Origin: Candidatus Saganbacteria bacterium
GTDB lineage: Bacteria > Margulisbacteria > WOR-1 > O2-12-FULL-45-9 > XYB2-FULL-48-7
Reading direction: 5' to 3'
Length of the DNA: 45,471 nt
Assembly: GCA_016939335.1 (NCBI GenBank)
Contig: JAFGHC010000040.1
Location: 1 to 45,471, forward strand
Below the pieces are notes generated by a model. It worked only from the letters and a program-made list of their open reading frames with translations, was not told the origin of the DNA and made no database searches. Shown here in pieces: positions 1 to 8,002 of this stretch. Made by a program: the position numbers and the translations under genes. How positions within the stretch are numbered: the stretch's first letter is position 1; each line of letters opens with the position of its first letter.

Positions 1-143
1 TCGCCGCTTGCGCGGAAAGGCATAAGAAGACTGTCAAGAAGAAGAGGAGCAGCCAGAATTTCCTAAAGGACAGCAACATTGCCTCCTGATATCACGACAG
101 ACAGCCTTAACGGGGCGGCCGCTTTGCCCGTTGCTGATTACTT

Positions 144-419
144 CTAACGGCTAACAGACTCAAGCTTTTTAACTCTGCCGTCCAGCTCGTCCAGCCGCCC
201 ATCCTGCTCGCGATCTTTGCCGACGGCAAACACGCGGTCCTCCCGCGCTTTTTCCAGCTCTTTCATGATCTTATCCTGGCCTGTCAAGACCCGGTCAAAT
301 TTATCCTTAATCTCTTCCCTGACCTGCCCCAGATCATCCTTGGTCGCGAACCTTTCCAGATCACCCTTGGTCGCGAACACTTCCTTCAGCTTATCTACAT
401 CTTTATTTGTTATCGCCAT
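144..419 (-). CDS. small coiled-coil hypothetical protein
   Basis: 91 aa ORF, highly charged, heptad-like KDDLxx / DGRLDELDGRVKKLE pattern; no catalytic motif seen. Confidence 0.6.
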   Translation of the reverse strand: MAITNKDVDKLKEVFATKGDLERFATKDDLGQVREEIKDKFDRVLTGQDKIMKELEKAREDRVFAVGKDREQDGRLDELDGRVKKLESVSR

Positions 420-506
420 TCCCCTCCGCCCCCTTTGCCCGTTCTGCCTCTCTCACCGGCAATTCTAACACACCACCCGTGAAATTTCCCCCACTTCTCC
501 ATTACC

Positions 507-558
507 TCACATCGTTTCCGGAGCGCTGATCCCCAGCAATTCTAACACATTGCGCGGG
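507..558. repeat. copy B of argS 3'-end direct repeat (inside AbiEii 3' end)
   Basis: 44/49 nt identical to 1997-2045, counted by eye; includes gagcgctgatccccagcaattc. Confidence 0.9.
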
Positions 559-1307
559 AAGTTCTCCACCCGTTCTTTTTGCGTCTCATCGAAAAGAAAA
601 GGAGCCACTTCACGAGCCAAGACCTTATAGTTGAAGGCCGCGCAGCGTTCCCTGAACCGCTGCAAAAATTTCTCGCGCTTTAAGCCGGTGGCCGCTTCGA
701 GATAAGCGAAATCCGGCCCGGTCAGGCCCAGCAGGTAGGAAACGTCGTAAAAATCGCGGCCCCGTTCCCGCCGGCGCCGCAAGATGGCGATCAGCTTCTG
801 CGCCAAAAGGACCGCGGCGGAACCGGCCAGGACGCTGCGGAAAACGCCGAACCTGTTGACCGGCTTGACGACCGGCAGGGCGAACTTCTTTTTCCGTTCC
901 GCGTCGACGGCGACAAAGATCTTCTCCAGATGATGGCCGGCCAGCCCGTATTGCTTCAGCACCGAAGGAAATTTCACGTAAGCGTGGAAGACCGCGCCCT
1001 TCTTTAAGAACCGCCATTCGGTCTCAAAGCCCTTGGCTGCCATTTCACGGCAGACCTTGCCGATCAGCCGCCGGAAAGCTTCGTAACCCAGGCCAAAATT
1101 GTCAAAATCAAGATCTTCCGAAAAACGCTGGCTGTTATAGATTATCCTGATGGCGGTGCCTCCGATAAAACAGAGCTTTTCCGAACCCGGCTGCTTGAAA
1201 AGCGAATCAAGAAATTCATACTGGAGATATTCGACCAGCGCCCCCTTCGGGTTAAGCCGCATTATTTCGGGCGGGAAATACTCTTTTAACTGTTCAAAAG
1301 TCAGCAT
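507..1307 (-). CDS. AbiEii/AbiGii-family nucleotidyltransferase toxin (type IV TA-like)
   Basis: FIGGTAIRIIYNSQRFSEDLDFD nucleotidyltransferase motif; overlaps the AbiEi-like ORF; C-terminal RNVLELLGISAPETM matches the ArgS tail. Confidence 0.85.
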   Translation of the reverse strand: MLTFEQLKEYFPPEIMRLNPKGALVEYLQYEFLDSLFKQPGSEKLCFIGGTAIRIIYNSQRFSEDLDFDNFGLGYEAFRRLIGKVCREMAAKGFETEWRFLKKGAVFHAYVKFPSVLKQYGLAGHHLEKIFVAVDAERKKKFALPVVKPVNRFGVFRSVLAGSAAVLLAQKLIAILRRRRERGRDFYDVSYLLGLTGPDFAYLEAATGLKREKFLQRFRERCAAFNYKVLAREVAPFLFDETQKERVENFPRNVLELLGISAPETM

Positions 1308-1912
1308 TATTCTTTTTCCAGCGACCAGGCCAGCGCTTGTTTAATGCGGCGGTCGCCGAACAATTTAAGATATTTCTTTAATTTAGTCTTGGAAAGTTCG
1401 TCCCGCAATAGCCGGCGCTTGAACCGGAAAACGGCAATGTCGGCCCTTGATTTCAAACGGCTCCGGTTGAAATACAACAGGTCCAGCAGCGCTTTTTCCG
1501 GTTCGGCAATAAGATATTTGTGCCCCGGCCCGCCGGCCGTCCGGTAACCGAAAAACAGGGCCGGTTTAATGTGCCGGTAAATGAAATGGCCGATCTTATT
1601 CCTGAAGTTACGGGTGGTCTTGGGCGTCACGGAAGTTACGCCATAGACCATTTCCGGAATGATCCCGTAAACCGCCAGCGCCCGTTCCAGACTGATGTAG
1701 CTCGGCGCGTAAAGCAAGCCGGCTAAGGTCTCCGGCCGGACCTCCGCTGCCCGGTCGGCAAAGGCATAAACGCCGTTTTTAAGCTTGAGCAAGCGGCCCT
1801 GTTTTTGCCAGAGCGTCAACTGGTAGCTGAATATTTTCACCCCCAGCTGCCTGAGGTCCTGCAGCGTGAAGACCGGCGAACGAAGCTTCTGGCTAATTTG
1901 AATGTATTTCAT
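1307..1912 (-). CDS. AbiEi-like antitoxin / winged-helix transcriptional regulator
   Basis: N-terminal wHTH (FTLQDLRQLGV...LLKLKNGVYAF), YISLERALAVYGIIPE motif, adjacent to AbiEii. Confidence 0.8.
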   Translation of the reverse strand: MKYIQISQKLRSPVFTLQDLRQLGVKIFSYQLTLWQKQGRLLKLKNGVYAFADRAAEVRPETLAGLLYAPSYISLERALAVYGIIPEMVYGVTSVTPKTTRNFRNKIGHFIYRHIKPALFFGYRTAGGPGHKYLIAEPEKALLDLLYFNRSRLKSRADIAVFRFKRRLLRDELSKTKLKKYLKLFGDRRIKQALAWSLEKE

Positions 1913-1996
1913 TTTATTATTATTTATAATAGAATAATGAAATGATAGTCCGGGACCTAACGGTTGTCAAGGTTCTTCCGCCGGCGCGACGCCGCT

Positions 1997-2048
1997 TCAC
2001 ATCGATTCGGGAGCGCTGATCCCCAGCAATTCCAGCACGTTGCGCAGG
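1997..2048. repeat. copy A of argS 3'-end direct repeat (native argS end)
   Basis: direct repeat of 507-558. Confidence 0.9.
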
Positions 2049-3556
2049 GTGATCCGGGAAGCATCTACCAGCGTCAAACGGCCCGGATTGCCGAGGACGC
2101 GGCACTGTTCGTAGAAGTGATGGAAAACGATCGCCAGCTCCTTGCCGTACTCGGTCACGCGGTGCGGCTGGCGCGCCGCCGCCGCGGCCGCCACCAGCCG
2201 CGGCCAGGCCAGCAGCTTGAGCATCAGTTCTCTCTCTGCCGGGTAAGTTAATCCGCTTAAATCAATTTTTGACTTTTGACTTTTGACTTTTGACTTTCGC
2301 AGGATCGAGCAGATCCGCGCGTGCGCGTACTGGAGATAATAGACCGGGTTACTGACCGACCGCTGCTTGGCCAGCTCCAGGTCAAAGTCGAGATGGGAGT
2401 TGACGTCTGTGGCGGAGAAGAAGAAGCGCGTCGCGTCGGCTCCGATCTCGTCAAGCACCTCCTGCAGGGTGATCAGCTCGCCGGTCCGCTTCGACATGCG
2501 GACCGGTTCGCCGCCCCGGTAGAGCGTGACCAGCTGGCCGATGATTATTTCAAATTTATCGGCCGGCTGGTCCAGGACCTTGAGCGCCGCTTTGAGCCGC
2601 GGGGCGTAGCCGTGGTGGTCGGTCCCCCAGATATCGATCAGCCGGCCATAGCCGCGGGCGAACTTGTCGAGATGATAGGCGATGTCCGCCGCGAAATAGG
2701 TCGGCCGGCCGTCCTCGCGCGTCAGCACGCGGTTCTTGTCGTCGCCCAGTTCCTGCGCTTTGAACCAGGTCGCGCCGCCCTCCTCGAACGTCGCGCCCAG
2801 GTCGCGCAGTTTTTGGACCGCGGCCAGGACCTCTCCCCGATCGTGCAGCTCATTTTCATAGGACCAGCGGTCGAAAGTGATACCGAGCTGGCGGAGGGTC
2901 TCTTGCTGCTGGCCGAGCAGGAAGGCCAGCATTTCTTTCCTGGTCCCGCCCTGAACATCTTTGATATAAGCTCCGCCGTAGCCACCCTCGGGCACCGGTT
3001 GCCCGGCCCGCACCGCCCGGACCGAGGCCTCGAGGTTCTCGACCTGCGCGCCGACGTTGTTGACGTAAAACTCGGTCGCGACCCGGCCGCCGGCCGCTTT
3101 CAGCAGGCGGGCGATGTTGTCGCCGATCACCGCCCAGCGGCCGTGCCCGACGTGCAGCGGGCCGGTCGGGTTGGCCGAGACAAACTCCAGCAATATCTTC
3201 TCTTCTTGACCCTTGACCCCTGACCCTTGACCCCACGCACGGTCCCGCTCGATAATTTCCGGGATCGCGTCCTGGACCACTTCGTCTTTGAGGAAAAAGT
3301 TGATAAAGCCGGGCTTGACGACCTCGATCTTGCTCGCCGTCTGGCCGCGATCGAGCTCCGCGAGCAAGCCGGCCAGGCGGCCGGCCAGCTCCAGCGGGTT
3401 CTGCCCCAGCTGGCGCGCGCCGGCGACCGCGACGCTCGAAGCGAAATCACCGTATTCTTTGCGGGGAGAGGCCGTGACCTTGCCTTCCAGTTTAACCGGC
3501 AGCGCCGCCCGTTCCAGCGCCCGGGCCAGCAGCGATTCAATTTTCTCTTGCAGCAT
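1997..3556 (-). CDS. argS: arginyl-tRNA synthetase
   Basis: LLEFVSANPTGPLHVGHGRWAVIGD (HIGH motif region), GTDHHGY, C-terminal LLGISAPESM. Confidence 0.97.
   Translation of the reverse strand: MLQEKIESLLARALERAALPVKLEGKVTASPRKEYGDFASSVAVAGARQLGQNPLELAGRLAGLLAELDRGQTASKIEVVKPGFINFFLKDEVVQDAIPEIIERDRAWGQGSGVKGQEEKILLEFVSANPTGPLHVGHGRWAVIGDNIARLLKAAGGRVATEFYVNNVGAQVENLEASVRAVRAGQPVPEGGYGGAYIKDVQGGTRKEMLAFLLGQQQETLRQLGITFDRWSYENELHDRGEVLAAVQKLRDLGATFEEGGATWFKAQELGDDKNRVLTREDGRPTYFAADIAYHLDKFARGYGRLIDIWGTDHHGYAPRLKAALKVLDQPADKFEIIIGQLVTLYRGGEPVRMSKRTGELITLQEVLDEIGADATRFFFSATDVNSHLDFDLELAKQRSVSNPVYYLQYAHARICSILRKSKVKSQKSKIDLSGLTYPAERELMLKLLAWPRLVAAAAAARQPHRVTEYGKELAIVFHHFYEQCRVLGNPGRLTLVDASRITLRNVLELLGISAPESM
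2267..2294. repeat. heptanucleotide tandem repeat, 4 x TTTTGAC, inside argS
   Basis: exact tandem ttttgac x4; encodes KSKVKSQKSK. Confidence 0.95.
3206..3233. repeat. heptanucleotide tandem repeat, 4 x (T/C)TGACCC, inside argS
   Basis: ttgaccc ttgaccc ctgaccc ttgaccc; encodes GQGSGVKGQ. Confidence 0.95.
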
Positions 3557-3572
3557 TAAGCGGCTCTTCCGG

Positions 3573-3755
3573 TCAATCTTCCTTTTTGCCGAATTCCTGT
3601 TTCAGTTCGTCGAATTTAGCTTTGCCTTTGTCCAGCGCCGCTTTCAGCTGCTCGCGGGTCTGCTCGCCTTTCTGCGGCGCGACCAGCAGGCCGCCGATAA
3701 AACCGATCAGCCCGCCCAGCGTCAGGAGCTTGAAGATCCTGTTCATTTTCCCCAT
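3573..3755 (-). CDS. YtxH-like small protein
   Basis: N-terminal glycine-rich TM segment GGLIGFIGGLLVAPQKGEQTREQL then charged helix. Confidence 0.65.
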   Translation of the reverse strand: MGKMNRIFKLLTLGGLIGFIGGLLVAPQKGEQTREQLKAALDKGKAKFDELKQEFGKKED

Positions 3756-3784
3756 TTGTGCTTCCCCTCCTCTATATCAAGCGC

Positions 3785-4024
3785 TCACTTGAACAAAATG
3801 TTCAGTAACTTTTTCAGCGCCGCGACGAAAGCGCTCCCCCGCGCCCCGACCAGCGAGACCGCCACATCGAACAGGGAGGTGACCACCCGGACCTTTTCCA
3901 GCAGGACCCGCACCGTCCGCCGGACATCGACCAGAATGAAGATCAGCTGCACCGCTCCGACGGTCAGGGCGATCAGCAGCAGGATGGCGCAAAAGATCAG
4001 GCCGTTCAAAAGATAAGTTTGCAT
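3785..4024 (-). CDS. small membrane protein, DUF948-like
   Basis: 79 aa, N-terminal TM helix (LIFCAILLLIALTVGAVQLIFILVDV). Confidence 0.45.
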   Translation of the reverse strand: MQTYLLNGLIFCAILLLIALTVGAVQLIFILVDVRRTVRVLLEKVRVVTSLFDVAVSLVGARGSAFVAALKKLLNILFK

Positions 4025-4038
4025 GCGTGTTGCCTCCT

Positions 4039-4908
4039 TTACTTATTCCTGGCCCGCGGATAAGAACCGAGCAGCTTAAGATAAGAAGCTTTGCGTTTGA
4101 TCCCCGCCAGCGCCCCGGCGATGACGCGGTCGCTCCGGTGCCCCTGCATGTCGGCAAAGAAATAATAGTCGCCGAGCGCCTTCTTGGACGGGCGGGACTC
4201 GATCTTGGTCAGGTTGATGTCGCGCCCGGCAAGCTCGGCCAGGATGTCGTGCAAACCGCCCGGCCGGTCCCGGGCGATGGAAAAAACGATCGAGGTCTTA
4301 TCGTCGCCGGTCCGCGGATGGTCTTTTTTGGCCAGGACGATGAAACGGGTCCGGTTGTCCGGCGCGTTGATCCTGGCCGCGATGACCTTGAGGCCGTACA
4401 GCCTGGCCGAGGCCGCCGTGCCGATCGCGGCAAAGACGCTCCCTTTCACCCGGCCGTGGGCAATAATTTTTTCACCCAAAGAGGTCGCGACCTGGCGGAC
4501 CGCTTCGGACGAGCTGTAGGAGAGGTGCAGTTTGGCTTTGGGCAGCTTCCGGCGCAGGAAGTCCCGGCACTGGTCGAGGACCTGCGGGTTGGAGATCACG
4601 TCGGTAATTTCGCCGAGCCTGATCCCTGTCTGCGCGATCAGGTAATGATAGATCGGCGCGACTATCTCCTGCTTGATCACCAGCTTGACGTCCCTGACCA
4701 GCGTATCGGTGACGATGGCGATCGTCCCTTCGATCGAGTTCTCGATCGGCACGATCGCCTCGTCGATCCGGCCGCGGTCGGCGGCCAGCAGCGCGTCGTG
4801 GATCGTCGAATAAGGGACCAGGTCGGCCCGGCCCTCGAGCCGGCGCGCGTAAAGGCGGCTGGCCTCCTCGCTGTTGGTCCCTTCAGGCCCGAGATATCCT
4901 ACCTTCAT
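4039..4908 (-). CDS. pheA: prephenate dehydratase
   Basis: GYLGPEGTNSEEAS, VPIENSIEGTI, ACT region LHDILAELAGRDINLTKIESRPSKKALGDYYFFADMQGH. Confidence 0.95.
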   Translation of the reverse strand: MKVGYLGPEGTNSEEASRLYARRLEGRADLVPYSTIHDALLAADRGRIDEAIVPIENSIEGTIAIVTDTLVRDVKLVIKQEIVAPIYHYLIAQTGIRLGEITDVISNPQVLDQCRDFLRRKLPKAKLHLSYSSSEAVRQVATSLGEKIIAHGRVKGSVFAAIGTAASARLYGLKVIAARINAPDNRTRFIVLAKKDHPRTGDDKTSIVFSIARDRPGGLHDILAELAGRDINLTKIESRPSKKALGDYYFFADMQGHRSDRVIAGALAGIKRKASYLKLLGSYPRARNK

Positions 4909-5344
4909 ATTTGACGACCTCCAGTTCCGATTCCTTGAGCAGTTCCCGGGCCAATTCGTCCGGGTAGCCGCCGGCGCAGACCAGCCTGACGATCCCGGCG
5001 TTGATCATCATTTTAACACAGATGACGCACGGCTGGTGCGTGCAATAGAGCGTGCCGCCGGAGATGCGGACCCCGTGCCAGGCGGCCTGGATGATGGCGT
5101 TCTGCTCCGCGTGCAGCCCGCGGCAGAGCTCGTGCCGCTGCCCCGACGGGACGTTCATCTGTTTGCGGACGCAGGTCGCCTCGCTGCAGTGGGCAAAGCC
5201 TTTGGGGGCGCCGTTGTAGCCCGAAGAGAGGATCCGGTGTTCCTTGACGATGATCGCGCCGACCCGGCGCTTGACGCAGGTCGCCCGTTCGCCGACATCG
5301 GCGGCGATCTTCATGAAGTAATCGTCCCAGGAGGGGCGGTTCAT
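4883..5344 (-). CDS. dCMP deaminase family protein
   Basis: HAEQNAI and CTHQPCVICVK zinc motifs; overlaps pheA start by 26 nt. Confidence 0.92.
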   Translation of the reverse strand: MNRPSWDDYFMKIAADVGERATCVKRRVGAIIVKEHRILSSGYNGAPKGFAHCSEATCVRKQMNVPSGQRHELCRGLHAEQNAIIQAAWHGVRISGGTLYCTHQPCVICVKMMINAGIVRLVCAGGYPDELARELLKESELEVVKYEGRISRA

Positions 5345-6288
5345 TTTTTCCTTTCCAGGGCGGCGCGGGCCGCCGCGCCGATCTCTCTGGCGGTCAGACC
5401 GTACTTGACCAGTAGCTCTTCCGGCTTGCCCGATTCGCCGAAGACATCTTTCAGGCCGACCCGGATCAGCGGCACCGGCGCGTTCTCCGCCACCACCTCG
5501 GCCACCGCCCCGCCCAGCCCGCCGATGATCGAATGCTCCTCGGCCGTGACGATGGCGCCGGTCTCGCCGGCGCAGCGGACGATCAGCTCCTTGTCGAGCG
5601 GCTTGATCGTGTGCAGGTTGACGACGCGCGCCTTGAGCCCCTCCTGTCCCAGCGCGGCGGCCGCCTCGAGCGCCGGCGCCACCATCGTGCCGCAGGCGAT
5701 GATCGTCAGGTCGCTGCCCGGCCGCATTACTTCACCCTTGCCGATCTGGAAATCGTAATCGGCCGGGTGCAGGACCGGCGTCTTCGGCCGGCTCAAGCGG
5801 ACATACATCGGCCCGTAATACTTGACGGCGGCGCGGATCGTTTTTTCGGTCTCGACAGCGTCGGCCGGCACGACCACCGTCATGTTCGGCAGCGCCCTCA
5901 TGATCGCGATGTCTTCGTTGGCCTGGTGCGAAGCGCCGTCCTCGCCGGTGGTGATCCCGGCGTGGGTCACCACGATCTTAACGCTGAGGCGGGTGTAAGC
6001 GACCGAGACCCGCACCTGGTCCCAGGCGCGGCCCGAGCCGAAAACAGCGAAAGTCGAAGCGAAAACGATCTTGCCGGCCGCGGCCAGCCCGGCGGCCGTG
6101 CCGATCATGTCCTGTTCGGCCACGCCCAGGTCAAAGAAGCGGTCGGGAAATTCTTTGGCAAAGACCGAAGTTTTGGTGGAAACGGCCAGGTCGGCGTCGA
6201 GCACCACCACGTCAGGGTTCTCCCGGCCGATCTCGGCCAGCACCTTGCCGTAGGCGTCGCGCGTCGCGATCATTTTAGTTTCGCTCAT
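5341..6288 (-). CDS. transketolase, C-terminal (pyrimidine-binding) subunit
   Basis: VAEQDMIGTAAGLAAAGKIVFASTFAVFGSGRAWDQVR; partner of the next ORF. Confidence 0.93.
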   Translation of the reverse strand: MSETKMIATRDAYGKVLAEIGRENPDVVVLDADLAVSTKTSVFAKEFPDRFFDLGVAEQDMIGTAAGLAAAGKIVFASTFAVFGSGRAWDQVRVSVAYTRLSVKIVVTHAGITTGEDGASHQANEDIAIMRALPNMTVVVPADAVETEKTIRAAVKYYGPMYVRLSRPKTPVLHPADYDFQIGKGEVMRPGSDLTIIACGTMVAPALEAAAALGQEGLKARVVNLHTIKPLDKELIVRCAGETGAIVTAEEHSIIGGLGGAVAEVVAENAPVPLIRVGLKDVFGESGKPEELLVKYGLTAREIGAAARAALERKK

Positions 6289-7130
6289 GAACTCTTTTCC
6301 CCCCGCCGGCAGAGCTCTCCCAGCGCCAGTTTTTCTTCGTCCGCGGTCGGCGCTTTGCCGTGGTAGTCGAGCGGCTTGGCCTCCATAAAGCTGACCCCTT
6401 TCCCTTTGACCGTCTCGGCGATGATCACCGTCGGTTTGCCCCTGGCTTTCACCGCTTTGCCCAGCGCTTCGATGATGGCCGGGACCTTATGCCCGTCACA
6501 CGCCAGCACGTTCCAGCCGAACGCCCGCCATTTGTCCGGGAAAGGCGCCAGATTCTTGATCCGCTCGACCGGCCCGTCGATCTGGAATTTATTATGGTCG
6601 ACGATCGCGGTCAGATTGTCGAGCTTGTAGTGGGCCGCGGTCATCGCCGCTTCCCAGACCTGCCCCTCCTGGCACTCGCCGTCGCCCAGCAGGCAATAGA
6701 CGCGGCTCTCCCTTTTGTCAAGACGGTTGGCCAGCGCCATCCCGTTGGCCGCCGACAGCCCCTGCCCGAGCGAGCCGGTCGACATCTCGATCCCCGGCAG
6801 GGAGAGCATATCAACGTGGCCCTGGAGCGAACTGCCGGTCTGGCGCAGCGTCTTCAGCTGGCTGACCGGGAAAAAACCGGCCTCGGCCAGCGCCGCATAG
6901 AGGATCGGCGCCGCGTGGCCCTTGCTCATGACAAAGCGGTCGCGCTCCGGCCAGGCGGGGTTCTTGGCGTCGTAACGCAACTGGAAAAAGTAAAGGACGG
7001 TGATGATATCGGCCGCCGAGAGCGAACCGCCGGGGTGGCCGGAGGCGGCGGCGCAGGTCATTTCGATGACGTGCCTGCGCAGTTTGACGGCCATCGCCTC
7101 TAATTCTTTGGCCTTTGACTGACTGGTCAT
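6285..7130 (-). CDS. transketolase, N-terminal (TPP-binding) subunit
   Basis: SGHPGGSLSAADI, MSKGHAAPILYA, GDGECQEGQVWEA. Confidence 0.94.
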   Translation of the reverse strand: MTSQSKAKELEAMAVKLRRHVIEMTCAAASGHPGGSLSAADIITVLYFFQLRYDAKNPAWPERDRFVMSKGHAAPILYAALAEAGFFPVSQLKTLRQTGSSLQGHVDMLSLPGIEMSTGSLGQGLSAANGMALANRLDKRESRVYCLLGDGECQEGQVWEAAMTAAHYKLDNLTAIVDHNKFQIDGPVERIKNLAPFPDKWRAFGWNVLACDGHKVPAIIEALGKAVKARGKPTVIIAETVKGKGVSFMEAKPLDYHGKAPTADEEKLALGELCRRGEKSS

Positions 7131-8002
7131 GTTAGAGACGATTGTACCATGATTTTCAACTCGGGCTCAAGCCGGACTTTGCAGCGCTTCTTGACGGAAT
7201 TCTGCATCCGCGTCATCAGCTTAATGACGTCACGGGCGCGCGCTTCGCCCAGATTGACGATGAAATTGGCGTGCTTGGCCGAGACCTGGGCGTCACCGAC
7301 CCGCACCCCCTTGCAGCCGGCCTCTTCCAGCAGCCGGCCGGCGAATTTCCCTTTGGGATTTTTGAAAATACTGCCGGCGTTCGGACAGCCGAGCGGCTGG
7401 CTGGCTTTTCTTCTGGCCAGGAACCCTTTGAACCGGCCTTTGATCCGGCGCGGCCGCCCCCGCCGCAAGCGGAAAACCACCTCGGCCACGATGTAGCGTC
7501 CGTTTTGCAGGTTGCTTTTACGGTAGCCAAAACCGAGTTGCCCCTTTTTTAAGACCGAGAGTTCGCCGTGCCGGTCAAGCACTTTGATCCGGTCGATGTA
7601 GCGGCCAAGCTCTTTTCCCCAGGCCCCCGCGTTCATGACCGCCGCCCCCCCCACCGTGCCGGGGATCCCCGCCAGGAATTCCAGGCCGGTCAGGCCGCGG
7701 CCGGCCAGCGACTTGAGCAGTTTCGAGAGCGGCAGTCCGGCGCCGGCCTGCACCACACTCCCCCGCACGGTGAGCCGGTCAAGCCCGCCGGCCAGTTTAA
7801 TGACCAGGCCATGGAAGCCCTTGTCCAGCGCCAGCAGGTTGGTCCCCGCCCCCATCACCGCGAGCGGCAGTCGGTTGCCGGCGGCAAAGACCAGCAGCCG
7901 GCGTAATTCTTCGATCGTGCCCGGCACGGAAAAATAATCGGCCGGCCCGCCGATGCGGAAAGACGTGTGTTTCTTCAGCGATTCATTACGCAGGATTTTC
8001 AT
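7127..8002 (-). CDS. murB: UDP-N-acetylmuramate dehydrogenase
   Basis: HTSFRIGGPADYF, GAGTNLLALDKG, GIPGTVGGAAVMNAGAWG. Confidence 0.95.
   Translation of the reverse strand: MKILRNESLKKHTSFRIGGPADYFSVPGTIEELRRLLVFAAGNRLPLAVMGAGTNLLALDKGFHGLVIKLAGGLDRLTVRGSVVQAGAGLPLSKLLKSLAGRGLTGLEFLAGIPGTVGGAAVMNAGAWGKELGRYIDRIKVLDRHGELSVLKKGQLGFGYRKSNLQNGRYIVAEVVFRLRRGRPRRIKGRFKGFLARRKASQPLGCPNAGSIFKNPKGKFAGRLLEEAGCKGVRVGDAQVSAKHANFIVNLGEARARDVIKLMTRMQNSVKKRCKVRLEPELKIMVQSSLT

Noticed and set aside
2267-2294. Possible CRISPR-like repeat array
   Set aside because: Units are 7 nt with no spacers; consistent with a tandem heptad repeat, and no cas genes seen.
2321-3223. 300 aa plus-strand ORF
   Set aside because: Antisense of argS, no family motif.
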